Shown here one piece after another: positions 25,611-33,131 of a stretch of DNA of 64,000 nt. Source of the stretch: Alphaproteobacteria bacterium (GTDB taxonomy: Bacteria > Pseudomonadota > Alphaproteobacteria > Micropepsales > Micropepsaceae); contig JACKLF010000007.1 in assembly GCA_024236055.1 (NCBI GenBank), positions 62,001 through 126,000 on the forward strand, written 5' to 3'. Numbering within the stretch: position 1 is the first letter of the stretch; the number at the start of each line of letters is the position of its first letter. Under the pieces are notes generated by a model that did no database searches, was not told the origin of the DNA, and worked only from the letters and a program-made list of their open reading frames with translations. Made by a program: the position numbers and the translations under genes.

Positions 25611-25699
25611 AAACAATATTGCCGCCTTGGCCCGGCATGGCCTTGATGCTGCCCCCGCCAGGGTTCATGTAACAGCCAGCACTCGAAGGCACCGAACCC

Positions 25700-26260
25700 A
25701 TGTTCATCCAGACCGAATCCACGCCCAATCCCGCCACCCTCAAATTCCTGCCGGGGCGCGATGTGATGGGCGAAGGCGCGGTGGCCGATTTCCCCAGCGC
25801 CGAAACCGCCGGCCGCTCGCCGCTGGCCCGGGCGCTGTTCGCGGTGCCCGATGTCAGCCGGGTGTTCTTCGGCGCCGATTTCATCTCGGTGACCAAGCGC
25901 GACGGCGACTGGAAGCATCTGAAGCCCGCGATCCTGGGCGCGATCATGGAGCATTTCACGCAAGGGTTGCCGCTGATGGAAGGCGGCGCCGAGGAAGCGG
26001 CCGAGGAAATCATCAACGAGGCCGATGCCGAGGTGGTGGACCAGATCAAGGAGCTGATCGAGACGCGCGTGCGCCCGGCGGTGGCGCAGGATGGCGGCGA
26101 CATCATCTTCCGCGGCTTCGACGGCGCCAGCGGCGTCGTCTCGCTGCACCTGCAGGGAAGCTGTGCGGGCTGTCCGTCCTCGACCATGACTCTGAAGAAT
26201 GGCATCGAGAACATGCTGCGCCACTATGTGCCCGAGGTGACGGCGGTCGAAGCCGTCTGA
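25700..26260 (+). CDS. NFU1-type iron-sulfur cluster carrier
   Basis: 186 aa with two domains. The N-terminal Nfu_N domain starts MFIQTESTPNPATLKFLPG and includes SPLARALFAVPDVSRVFFG. The C-terminal NifU-like domain has IETRVRPAVAQDGGDIIF and the cluster-binding Cys-X2-Cys in GSCAGCPSSTMTLKNGIE. It accepts 4Fe-4S clusters from the assembly scaffold and passes them to client enzymes such as lipoyl synthase. Length and motifs are standard. It is followed 16 bp later by the nitroreductase-family gene and may be co-transcribed with it. Confidence 0.95.
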   Translation: MFIQTESTPNPATLKFLPGRDVMGEGAVADFPSAETAGRSPLARALFAVPDVSRVFFGADFISVTKRDGDWKHLKPAILGAIMEHFTQGLPLMEGGAEEAAEEIINEADAEVVDQIKELIETRVRPAVAQDGGDIIFRGFDGASGVVSLHLQGSCAGCPSSTMTLKNGIENMLRHYVPEVTAVEAV

Positions 26261-26276
26261 GCAAGGATCTGCTGCG

Positions 26277-26903
26277 ATGAGTCAGCCCAAGCCGGAAGCC
26301 TGGCTCTCCGAACCGCATCACGCGATTTCCGATGCGGCGCTCGACACGCTGTTCCGCGAAGCGCACACCACGCGCAAATGGCTGGAAAAGCCGGTCTCGT
26401 CCGCGGTGATGATGGCGATCTACGACCTGATGCGCTGGGGCCCGACCGCATCCAACATCACGCCCGCGCGCATCGTCTTCGTGGTTTCGAAGGACGCCAA
26501 GGAACGACTGGCGCCGCATCTGTCCAAAGGCAATCTGCGCCAGACGATGGAAGCGCCGGCGACCGCGATCCTGGCCTATGACCTGGATTTCCCGCGTCAT
26601 GTGCCCCGGCTTTACCGTGACAATCCCGATGCGCAGAGCTGGTTCGCCGACCCGGAAGCCAACAAGGTTCAGGCCCTGCGCAACGCCAGCCTGCAGGCCG
26701 GCTATTTCATCATCGCCGCGCGCGCGCTGGGGCTGGATTGCGGGCCGATGGGCGGCTTCAGCCATGACGGCGTGGACGGGGAATTCTTCGCGGGCACGGC
26801 GATCAAATCCAACCTCCTGTGCAATATCGGCTATGGCGCCGATGACGGCTTTCGCCCGCGCAACGACCGGCTGGGCTTCGATGAAGCCTGCAAGATTCTC
26901 TAG
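26277..26903 (+). CDS. RutE/HadB-like nitroreductase family (malonic semialdehyde reductase type)
   Basis: 208 aa flavoprotein. The FMN-binding motifs of this subgroup are visible: REAHTTRKWLEKPVS (Arg contacts of FMN phosphate), MRWGPTASNITPARIVF, and late GLDCGPMGGF followed by the C-terminal Arg-containing loop. The WGPTASN motif and overall length match RutE, which reduces malonic semialdehyde from pyrimidine breakdown. No other rut genes are nearby, so the substrate is uncertain. The stop codon abuts the tsaB start with no gap. Confidence 0.87.
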   Translation: MSQPKPEAWLSEPHHAISDAALDTLFREAHTTRKWLEKPVSSAVMMAIYDLMRWGPTASNITPARIVFVVSKDAKERLAPHLSKGNLRQTMEAPATAILAYDLDFPRHVPRLYRDNPDAQSWFADPEANKVQALRNASLQAGYFIIAARALGLDCGPMGGFSHDGVDGEFFAGTAIKSNLLCNIGYGADDGFRPRNDRLGFDEACKIL

Positions 26904-27572
26904 ATGAAGATCCTGGCCGCCGATACCGCGCTGGGCGCCTGCTCGGTGGCCGTGCTGGATGACGGACGCGTGCTGGCGCATCGTTTCACGGCGATGGAGC
27001 GCGGCCATGCCGAGGCGCTGGCCCCCATGGTGCAGCAGGCGATGGCCGAAGCAGGCATCGGCTTCGATGCGCTCGCGCGGCTGGCCGTGACCACGGGGCC
27101 GGGCACCTTCACCGGCCAGCGCGTGGGCCTGGCCTTCATGCGCGCGCTGCGCCTGGCGCTGAACGTCCCGCTGATCGGCGTGACCACGCTGGAAGCGATG
27201 GCCGCCGCGGCAATGGAAGAATGCGGACAGGCAAGGGCGGCGGCGATCCATGATGCGCGCCGCGCCGAAGCCTATCTGCTGTTGCGTGATGGCGCGGTCA
27301 ACCGGCTGGAGCCTTCGGTCATGGCCTTTGCCGAAGCCCAGGACCGCATCGCCGCTTTCGGTCCCTGTGCGCTGGCCGGCACCGGGGCCGCGGCGGCTGC
27401 CCAAGCGCTTGGCGCGGACTTCGTCCTGTCCGCCATCCGCCAGCCCGACGCGCTTTGGGTGGCGCGGCTGGCGCAGAACCGTCCCGTGCCCGATACCGTG
27501 CCTGGGCCTCTCTACCTGCGTGCGCCCGATGCCAAGCTTCCGGGCGGACTCTCACCGTTCGCACCGGCATGA
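26904..27572 (+). CDS. tsaB: TsaB, t6A tRNA-modification subunit
   Basis: 222 aa, an ASKHA-fold protein. N-terminal ILAADTALGACSVAVL, the glycine loop TTGPGTFTGQRVGLAFMRAL and the mid-domain IHDARRAEAYLLL are typical. TsaB partners TsaD (encoded at 54983 here) and TsaE in adding threonylcarbamoyl to A37 of ANN-decoding tRNAs. It lacks the metal-binding His pair of TsaD, as expected. Its stop overlaps the rimI start (ATGA), the usual tsaB-rimI order. Confidence 0.95.
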   Translation: MKILAADTALGACSVAVLDDGRVLAHRFTAMERGHAEALAPMVQQAMAEAGIGFDALARLAVTTGPGTFTGQRVGLAFMRALRLALNVPLIGVTTLEAMAAAAMEECGQARAAAIHDARRAEAYLLLRDGAVNRLEPSVMAFAEAQDRIAAFGPCALAGTGAAAAAQALGADFVLSAIRQPDALWVARLAQNRPVPDTVPGPLYLRAPDAKLPGGLSPFAPA

Positions 27573-28009
27573 GCGCGCCGGTCCGCCTGTTCGATCCGGC
27601 TGCCGACAGCCTGGCCGACCTGGCGGTCCTGCATGCCGCCAGCTTCGATGCGCCCTGGAACGAAGCGGCGCTGGCCGCCCTGCTGGACACTCCCGGCACC
27701 TTTGCCTTTCACAGTCGGGACGGCTTCGTGCTGGCCCGCGTGGCGGGCGATGAGGCCGAGATCCTGACCCTGGCGGTGGCACCCGCCGCGCGTGGCCAGG
27801 GGCTGGGCCGGGCGCTGATGCTGGAAGCCGCGAACCGTTCGCAGGAATTGGGTGCCGCGGCCCTGTTTCTGGAAGTCGGCGTGGCCAATCCCGCCGCCCT
27901 GGCGCTCTATGCCGGATTGGGGTTTGCCAATGTCGGCGCGCGCAAGGGCTATTACGACGGTCAGGATGCCGCCGTGCTCAGGCTTCCGCTGCCCGCCAAA
28001 TTCGCCTAA
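27569..28009 (+). CDS. rimI: Ribosomal protein bS18/N-alpha acetyltransferase RimI
   Basis: 146 aa GNAT enzyme. The acetyl-CoA-binding motif A is LTLAVAPAARGQGLGRALM, and the family motifs LFLEVGVANPAALALYAGLGF and RKGYYDG with the catalytic Tyr region follow. RimI acetylates the N-terminus of ribosomal protein S18 in Escherichia coli. The start ATG overlaps tsaB (ATGA), so the longer frame reading into tsaB is not used. The gene is followed by fur after 45 bp. Confidence 0.92.
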   Translation: MSAPVRLFDPAADSLADLAVLHAASFDAPWNEAALAALLDTPGTFAFHSRDGFVLARVAGDEAEILTLAVAPAARGQGLGRALMLEAANRSQELGAAALFLEVGVANPAALALYAGLGFANVGARKGYYDGQDAAVLRLPLPAKFA

Positions 28010-28054
28010 CCTTGCAGGCCATACCCGGCGCACGAAAAACCCAAGGAGTTGTCA

Positions 28055-28468
28055 GTGACGCGGATCGAAAAACTCTGCGTCGACAAAGGTCTCCGCATGA
28101 CGGACCAGCGGCGCGTCATCGCCAAGGTCCTTTCCGAATCCGAGGATCACCCGGATGCGGAGGAGCTCTATCGCCGCGCCTCCTCGGTCGACCCGCACAT
28201 CTCCATCGCCACCGTCTATCGCACCGTCAAGCTGTTCGAGGATGCCGGCATTCTGGAGCGGCACGATTTCCGCGACGGCCGCTCGCGCTACGAGGAAGTG
28301 CCCGAATCGCATCACGACCATCTGATCGACGTCGCCACCGGCAGCGTGATCGAATTCCGCAACGAGGAAATCGAACGGCTGCAGCGCCGGGTGGCCGAAG
28401 AGCTTGGCTTCGAACTGGTCGATCACCGGCTGGAACTCTACGGCGTGCCCAAGAACCGCAAGCCCTGA
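28055..28468 (+). CDS. fur: Fur family metal-responsive repressor
   Basis: 137 aa from GTG 28055, six bases after AAGGAG (a TTG directly at the ribosome site is rejected). The N-terminal winged helix includes GLRMTDQRRVIAKVL and the recognition helix ISIATVYRTVKLFEDAG. The dimer domain has the metal site HDFRDGRSRYE and SHHDHLIDVATGSVIEF. The Cys-X2-Cys zinc motifs of gamma-proteobacterial Fur are absent, as in alphaproteobacterial Fur/Mur, many of which answer mainly to manganese. It is preceded by tsaB-rimI and followed by plsC. Confidence 0.93.
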   Translation: MTRIEKLCVDKGLRMTDQRRVIAKVLSESEDHPDAEELYRRASSVDPHISIATVYRTVKLFEDAGILERHDFRDGRSRYEEVPESHHDHLIDVATGSVIEFRNEEIERLQRRVAEELGFELVDHRLELYGVPKNRKP

Positions 28469-28481
28469 GCATGGCGCCGCC

Positions 28482-29264
28482 ATGATGGCAAAGCTGCGTG
28501 CCACCGCGATCGTCGTGGGCTTCCTGCTTTTCACGCTTGTCTGCATGCCGGTGCAGTGGCTGTTGCTGAAACTGCCCGGCGGCGCGGCGCGGACCTTCCC
28601 CAACTGGTATCACCGCCGCGTCGCCGCCCTGTTCGGCCTGAACATCCGCGTGGTCGGCCGCCCGGTGACGGACGAGGGCGTGCTGATCGTGGCCAACCAC
28701 ACAAGCTGGGCGGACATCGTGATCTTCTCGGCGGTGATGCCGATCTCGTTCGTCGCCAAGGCCGAAATCGCCCGCTGGCCGTTTTTCGGCACCCTGGCGC
28801 GGCTGCAGCGCACCGTCTTTGTCGAGCGCGCCCGGCGCAGCGCCACCGGCCAGACCCGCGACGTGATCCGCGAGCGCCTGCTGGCGGGCGACGCGCTGGT
28901 GCTGTTCCCGGAAGGCACCAGCCATGACGGCAACCATGTTTTGCCCTTCAAGAGCGCGCTTCTGGGCGCGGCCGAGGCCCGGCTGGCCAGCGGCACCCAT
29001 GTGAAGGTCCAGCCCGTCTCCGCCGCCTTTACCGGCCTCTACGGCCTGCCGATGGGGCGGGAGAACCGGCCCTTTTTCGCCTGGTATGGCGACATGGAGA
29101 TGGTGCCCCACCTGTGGGAGGCGCTTCTGGCCGGACCCGCCGATGTGGTGGTCCAGTTCCACGAGCCCCTCAGCCTGGACCGGATGGACCGCAAGAGCCT
29201 GGCGGCAGAGGCCGAAAGCCTTGTGCGCGCAGGGCTTTCGGAAGCCTTGGCGGGTAGGGTCTGA
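28482..29264 (+). CDS. 1-acyl-sn-glycerol-3-phosphate acyltransferase (PlsC family)
   Basis: 260 aa from ATG 28482, or 28485. One N-terminal hydrophobic helix (VVGFLLFTLVCMPVQWLLL) anchors it to the inner membrane. The acyltransferase motif I is NHTSWADIVIF (HX4D), motif III is VLFPEGTSHDG, and the following VQPVSAAF strand matches motif IV. It makes phosphatidic acid from lysophosphatidic acid, or could be the OlsA step of ornithine lipid synthesis, since olsB is present at 3705. The two cannot be separated by sequence alone. Confidence 0.9.
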   Translation: MMAKLRATAIVVGFLLFTLVCMPVQWLLLKLPGGAARTFPNWYHRRVAALFGLNIRVVGRPVTDEGVLIVANHTSWADIVIFSAVMPISFVAKAEIARWPFFGTLARLQRTVFVERARRSATGQTRDVIRERLLAGDALVLFPEGTSHDGNHVLPFKSALLGAAEARLASGTHVKVQPVSAAFTGLYGLPMGRENRPFFAWYGDMEMVPHLWEALLAGPADVVVQFHEPLSLDRMDRKSLAAEAESLVRAGLSEALAGRV

Positions 29265-29270
29265 TAAAAT

Positions 29271-29358
29271 GAACCCCCTCTGTCGCAGCTCGGTCCGCTG
29301 CGGCGGACCCATCGCTGCGACATCTCCCCCTTTCATGGGCTTCGCCCAAAAGGGGGAG
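29271..29358 (-). repeat. Double-hairpin palindromic element, copy 2
   Basis: On the minus strand: CTCCCCCTTT-type stem 29324-29333 paired with AAAGGGGGAG 29349-29358 (inner TGGGC/GCCCA), then a large hairpin with TGTCGCAGC/GCTGCGACA arms (29281-29289, 29314-29322) and an inner GGTCCGC/GCGGACC stem, ending in AGAGGGGGTTC. It belongs to the TGTCGCAAC...GTTGCGACA subgroup with copies 3-5. It sits between plsC and the duplicated miaB start. Confidence 0.8.
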
Positions 29359-29400
29359 TGACTTGAATTTGCCGCTTGCGGCCCCGATAACCGGCTGACT

Positions 29401-29484
29401 GTGAAAAAGCTTTTCGTCAAAACCTATGGTTGCCAGATGAACGCCCCCGCGCGCCAAAGGCGCGCCAGGAACAAAGCGGCATGA
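29401..29484 (+). CDS. Short leader ORF repeating the miaB N-terminus
   Basis: A 27-residue frame from GTG 29401. Codons 1-15 encode VKKLFVKTYGCQMNA, the same peptide as miaB residues 1-15 apart from the GTG start. The 45 bp differ from miaB at six positions: the start codon and five silent third positions. A GCGCGCC-AAA-GGCGCGC hairpin (29449-29465) follows, then a short basic tail. The TGA overlaps the miaB ATG (ATGA, 29481-29484). It is out of frame with miaB. It has the same layout as the short ORF before comM. Translation is unproved. Confidence 0.5.
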   Translation: MKKLFVKTYGCQMNAPARQRRARNKAA

Positions 29485-30791
29485 AAAAGCTCTTTGTGAA
29501 GACCTATGGCTGCCAGATGAACGCCTATGATTCCGCCCGCATGGCGGATCTGCTGGCGCCCCTGGGCTATGGCCCGTCGGACACCCCCGATGGGGCCGAC
29601 ATGGTCATCCTGAACACCTGCCATATCCGCGAAAAAGCGGCCGAAAAGGTCTATTCGGAGATCGGCCGGCTGCGCACGCTGAAGGCGCAGAAAGCCGAAA
29701 GCGGCGGGCAGATGCTGCTGGCGGTGGCCGGATGCGTCGCCCAGGCCGAGGGCGAGGAAATCGTCGCCCGCGCCCCCGCCGTCGATCTGGTGGTTGGCCC
29801 CCAGTCCTATCACCGCCTGCCCGAGATGATTGCCCGCTTCGCTCGCGATGGCGGCCATCCCCTGGCCGCCGACTTTCCGGCGCTGGAAAAATTCGATGCC
29901 CTGGTGGAGACGAAAGAGACCGGTATCTCCGCCTTCCTGACGGTGCAGGAAGGCTGTGACAAGTTCTGCACCTTCTGCGTGGTGCCTTACACGCGCGGGC
30001 CCGAACATTCGCGCGATCCGGAAGCGGTGCTGGCCGAGGCGCGCCACCTGGTTGACCTGGGCGCGCGCGAACTGGTGCTGCTGGGCCAGAATGTGAACGC
30101 CTATGACGGTGGCGGCTGGACGCTGGCCAGGCTGTGCGAGGGGCTGGCCAGGATCGATGGGCTGGAACGCATCCGCTATACCACCAGCCATCCGCGCGAC
30201 ATGTCCGACGACCTGATCGCGGCGCACCGCGACAATGACAAGCTGATGCCCTATCTGCACCTGCCGGTGCAGTCGGGATCGGATGCGGTGCTTGAAGCGA
30301 TGAACCGCAAGCATGCCGCCGATGACTATCGCCGCATCATCGAACGGCTGCGCGCCGCGCGTCCCGACATGGCGCTGACCTCGGATTTCATCGTCGGCTT
30401 TCCCGGCGAAAGCGATGCCGATTTCGAGGCGACGATGCAGCTTGTGCGCGATGTCGGTTTCGCCACCGCCTTTTCCTTCAAATATTCCAAGCGCCCCGGC
30501 ACGCCTGCCGCCGCCTTGCGCAAGCAGGTCGCAGAGGACGTGAAATCGGCGCGGCTGGAAGCGCTGCAGGCGCTTTTGACCCGCCAGCAGCACGAGTTTG
30601 ACGATTCCCAGATCGGGCGCACCCTGCCGGTGCTGTTCGAAAAGCCCGGCCGCGATGAAGGCCAGCTTGTGGGGCGCACGCCCTATCTGCAGCCGGTGCA
30701 TGTCCAGATGCCGGCGGAGATGATCGGGCGCATCGCCGATATCCGCATCGAGCGGCGCACCGCCAACAGCCTGCACGGGTCGCCGATTTGA
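29481..30791 (+). CDS. miaB: tRNA 2-methylthio-N6-isopentenyladenosine synthase MiaB
   Basis: 436 aa. The N-terminal UPF0004 domain carries the three auxiliary-cluster cysteines (TYGCQMNAYDS, LNTCHIREKA, VAGCVAQAEG). The radical SAM domain has EGCDKFCTFCVVPYTRG (Cys-X3-Cys-X2-Cys), and the C-terminal TRAM domain ends the protein. It methylthiolates A37 of tRNAs reading UNN codons. It heads the run miaB-phoH-ybeY-corC-lnt conserved in alphaproteobacteria; its stop overlaps the phoH TTG start. An in-frame start at 29430 would add 17 unconserved residues and is rejected. Confidence 0.96.
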   Translation: MKKLFVKTYGCQMNAYDSARMADLLAPLGYGPSDTPDGADMVILNTCHIREKAAEKVYSEIGRLRTLKAQKAESGGQMLLAVAGCVAQAEGEEIVARAPAVDLVVGPQSYHRLPEMIARFARDGGHPLAADFPALEKFDALVETKETGISAFLTVQEGCDKFCTFCVVPYTRGPEHSRDPEAVLAEARHLVDLGARELVLLGQNVNAYDGGGWTLARLCEGLARIDGLERIRYTTSHPRDMSDDLIAAHRDNDKLMPYLHLPVQSGSDAVLEAMNRKHAADDYRRIIERLRAARPDMALTSDFIVGFPGESDADFEATMQLVRDVGFATAFSFKYSKRPGTPAAALRKQVAEDVKSARLEALQALLTRQQHEFDDSQIGRTLPVLFEKPGRDEGQLVGRTPYLQPVHVQMPAEMIGRIADIRIERRTANSLHGSPI

Positions 30792-31732
30792 AGGCCAAGG
30801 CGAAAAAGACGGCCCTGACGCTGGAATTCCCGGACAATGCGCTGCTGGCTGCGGTCAGCGGTCCCCATTCCAAGCATCTGGCGCGGCTGGACCAGAAGCT
30901 GGATGTCGCCATCGACACGCGCGGCAACCTGATCTCGGTCAGCGGGGCGGCGCGCGAACGGGCCGCTTCCATCCTGCGCGCGCTCTATGCGCGGGCCAGC
31001 GCCGGGGAAAGCATCACCCTGGCCGAGGTCGATGCCGAACTGCGCTTCACCGACCAGCAGCGCGCCTTGGCGCCCGGCGCGATCAAGACATCGCCGTCGC
31101 GCGCGGTGCGCCCGCGTTCGCCCACCCAGGCCGCCTATCTGCAGCAGATGCGCGATCATCCGCTGGTGTTCGGCGTCGGCCCCGCGGGCACCGGCAAGAC
31201 CTATCTGGCCGCGGCCTTTGCCGCGCACATGCTGCATGAGCGGCGGGTGGAGCGAATCATCCTGTCGCGTCCGGCGCTGGAAGCGGGCGAGCGGCTGGGT
31301 TTTCTGCCGGGCGACCTGAAAGAGAAGATCGATCCGTATCTGCGCCCGCTCTATGACGCGCTGTTCGATGTGCTGGGCGACCAGGCGGCGCGGCTGATGG
31401 AGCTGGGCGTGATCGAGGTCGCGCCGCTGGCCTTCATGCGCGGGCGCACGCTGACGCGGGCCTTCGTCATCCTGGACGAGGCCCAGAACACCACCGGCGC
31501 CCAGATGAAGATGGCGCTGACCCGTCTGGGCGAGGACAGCCAGATGGTGGTGACGGGCGATCCCAGCCAGAGCGACCTGCCCGGCGGCGAGGCCGGCGGG
31601 CTCAGCGAGGCGCTGTCGATCCTGGATGGCGTGGAAGGGGTGGGCGTCACGCGCTTCACCGAAAGCGATGTGGTGCGCCATCCCCTCGTCGCGCGCATCG
31701 TTGCCGCCTATAATAAGCGGGCCAAATCATGA
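30788..31732 (+). CDS. phoH: PhoH family ATPase
   Basis: 314 aa from TTG 30788 (TTGA overlap with miaB). An N-terminal KH-like segment (about residues 10-85) leads into the P-loop domain: Walker A GVGPAGTGKTYLA, ILSRPALEAGERLGFLPGDL, and Walker B AFVILDEAQNTTGAQMKM, followed by VTGDPSQSDLP. PhoH is a cytosolic ATPase thought to act in RNA metabolism together with YbeY, whose gene follows with an ATGA overlap. Despite the name, control by phosphate is not universal, and no PHO box is visible here because the gene is inside an operon. Confidence 0.95.
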   Translation: MKAKAKKTALTLEFPDNALLAAVSGPHSKHLARLDQKLDVAIDTRGNLISVSGAARERAASILRALYARASAGESITLAEVDAELRFTDQQRALAPGAIKTSPSRAVRPRSPTQAAYLQQMRDHPLVFGVGPAGTGKTYLAAAFAAHMLHERRVERIILSRPALEAGERLGFLPGDLKEKIDPYLRPLYDALFDVLGDQAARLMELGVIEVAPLAFMRGRTLTRAFVILDEAQNTTGAQMKMALTRLGEDSQMVVTGDPSQSDLPGGEAGGLSEALSILDGVEGVGVTRFTESDVVRHPLVARIVAAYNKRAKS

Positions 31733-32193
31733 GCGGGCCCATTCGGAGCGGGATTGCATTGGTGGTCGAGGACCCTGCCTGGCGCGCCCATCGCGGGCTG
31801 CAGGCACAAGTCAAACGCGCGGCCGAAGCGGCGGCCAGACGTGCCCGCCTGCGGGGCGACTTCACCATCCTGCTGGCGGACGATGCGCGCCTGAAGACAT
31901 TGAACCGCGCCTTTCGCGGCAAGAACAAGCCGACCAACGTCCTGTCTTTTCCGTCTGATGCCAGGGGCTATCACGGCGATATCGCCATCGCCCATGGCGT
32001 GACCGCCCGCGAGGCGAAGGCGGCGGGCAAAAGGTTCGCCGATCATGTCACCCATCTGGTGGTGCATGGCGTTCTGCACCTGGCGGGCTACGATCATGAA
32101 AGCGAAAGCGACGCGCAGGTGATGGAACCGCTGGAAGTGAAAATCCTGGCCGGGATGGGCATTGCCGATCCCTATCGGGCGGCCGCGCCATGA
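31729..32193 (+). CDS. ybeY: Endoribonuclease YbeY
   Basis: 154 aa. The zinc site HGVLHLAGYDH (HGxxHxxGxDH) is complete, preceded by LNRAFRGKNKPTNVLSFPSD, the conserved family block. YbeY takes part in 16S rRNA 3' end maturation and ribosome quality control. The start overlaps phoH and the stop overlaps corC, both by ATGA, so the operon is tightly coupled. Length is standard. Confidence 0.96.
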   Translation: MSGPIRSGIALVVEDPAWRAHRGLQAQVKRAAEAAARRARLRGDFTILLADDARLKTLNRAFRGKNKPTNVLSFPSDARGYHGDIAIAHGVTAREAKAAGKRFADHVTHLVVHGVLHLAGYDHESESDAQVMEPLEVKILAGMGIADPYRAAAP

Positions 32194-33131
32194 GCGATCC
32201 GGCGTCATCCACAGCGGCCGAGCCGCTGTCCCTGTGGAAGCGGCTGATGCTGATGCTGCGCGGCGAGGACGAATCCGCCGCCGCGATGCGTGAAAGCCTG
32301 GCCGAGGTGGTCGAGCAGTCCGAGCGTGAATCCCCGGCCCTGTCGCTGCAGGAACGGGTGATGCTGGGCAACCTGCTGCGTTTCGGCGACCTTCGGGTGA
32401 TTGACGTGATGGTGCCGCGCGCCGACATCATCGCCGCCGAGGAAACCATTACCCTGGCCGAGCTGATGAAGATCATGCGCGAGGCGCAGCATTCGCGCCT
32501 GCCGCTTTACCGCGAGACGCTGGACGATCCCACCGGCCTGATCCATGTGAAGGATGTGATGGCGCTGCTGGAGCCGTCGCCGGAAGGCGCGTTCTGCATC
32601 GCGCCCAATGCATCGATCACCGCGCTGCGCCGGCCCATCCTGTTCGCGCCGCCTTCGATGCGCGCGCTGGACCTGATGGTGAAGATGCAGGCCAGCCATA
32701 CCCATCTGGCGCTGGTGATCGACGAATATGGCGGCACCGACGGGCTGGTCTCGATCGAGGACCTGATCGAGGAAATTGTCGGCGACATTTCCGACGAGCA
32801 TGACGAAGTCACCGCCGAGCTGAAGCCGGAAGGCGATGGCTACAGCGCCGATGCGCGCATGGACCTGGAGGATTTCAAGGCCGAAACCGGCCATGACCTG
32901 ATGTTCGAGGACGCCGACGAGGATGTCGACAGCCTGGGCGGGCTGGTCACCTCGCTCCTGGGGCGTGTGCCCCAGCGCGGCGAGATCGTCGCCCATCCGA
33001 ACGGCTATGAGTTCCTGGTTCTGGATGCCGATCCGCGCCGGGTGCGCCGCTTGCGCATCCGCCTGCCCAGGGACGCTGGTGCCGACGTCCCCAAACAGGG
33101 CGGCCCCAAAGACGGTGATGGACCGGCATGA
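32190..33131 (+). CDS. CorC/TlyC family CBS-domain protein
   Basis: 313 aa. An acidic N-terminal segment is followed by GNLLRFGDLRVIDVMVPRADI, which opens the CBS pair (about residues 70-195). ALVIDEYGGTDGLVSIEDLIEEIVGDISDEHD links to the C-terminal CorC_HlyC domain, with GLVTSLLGRVPQRGEIVAHPNGYEFLVLDADPRRVRRLRI. No membrane DUF21 domain is present, so it is the soluble CorC type associated with magnesium/cobalt efflux rather than a true hemolysin. It overlaps ybeY and lnt by ATGA. Confidence 0.94.
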   Translation: MSDPASSTAAEPLSLWKRLMLMLRGEDESAAAMRESLAEVVEQSERESPALSLQERVMLGNLLRFGDLRVIDVMVPRADIIAAEETITLAELMKIMREAQHSRLPLYRETLDDPTGLIHVKDVMALLEPSPEGAFCIAPNASITALRRPILFAPPSMRALDLMVKMQASHTHLALVIDEYGGTDGLVSIEDLIEEIVGDISDEHDEVTAELKPEGDGYSADARMDLEDFKAETGHDLMFEDADEDVDSLGGLVTSLLGRVPQRGEIVAHPNGYEFLVLDADPRRVRRLRIRLPRDAGADVPKQGGPKDGDGPA

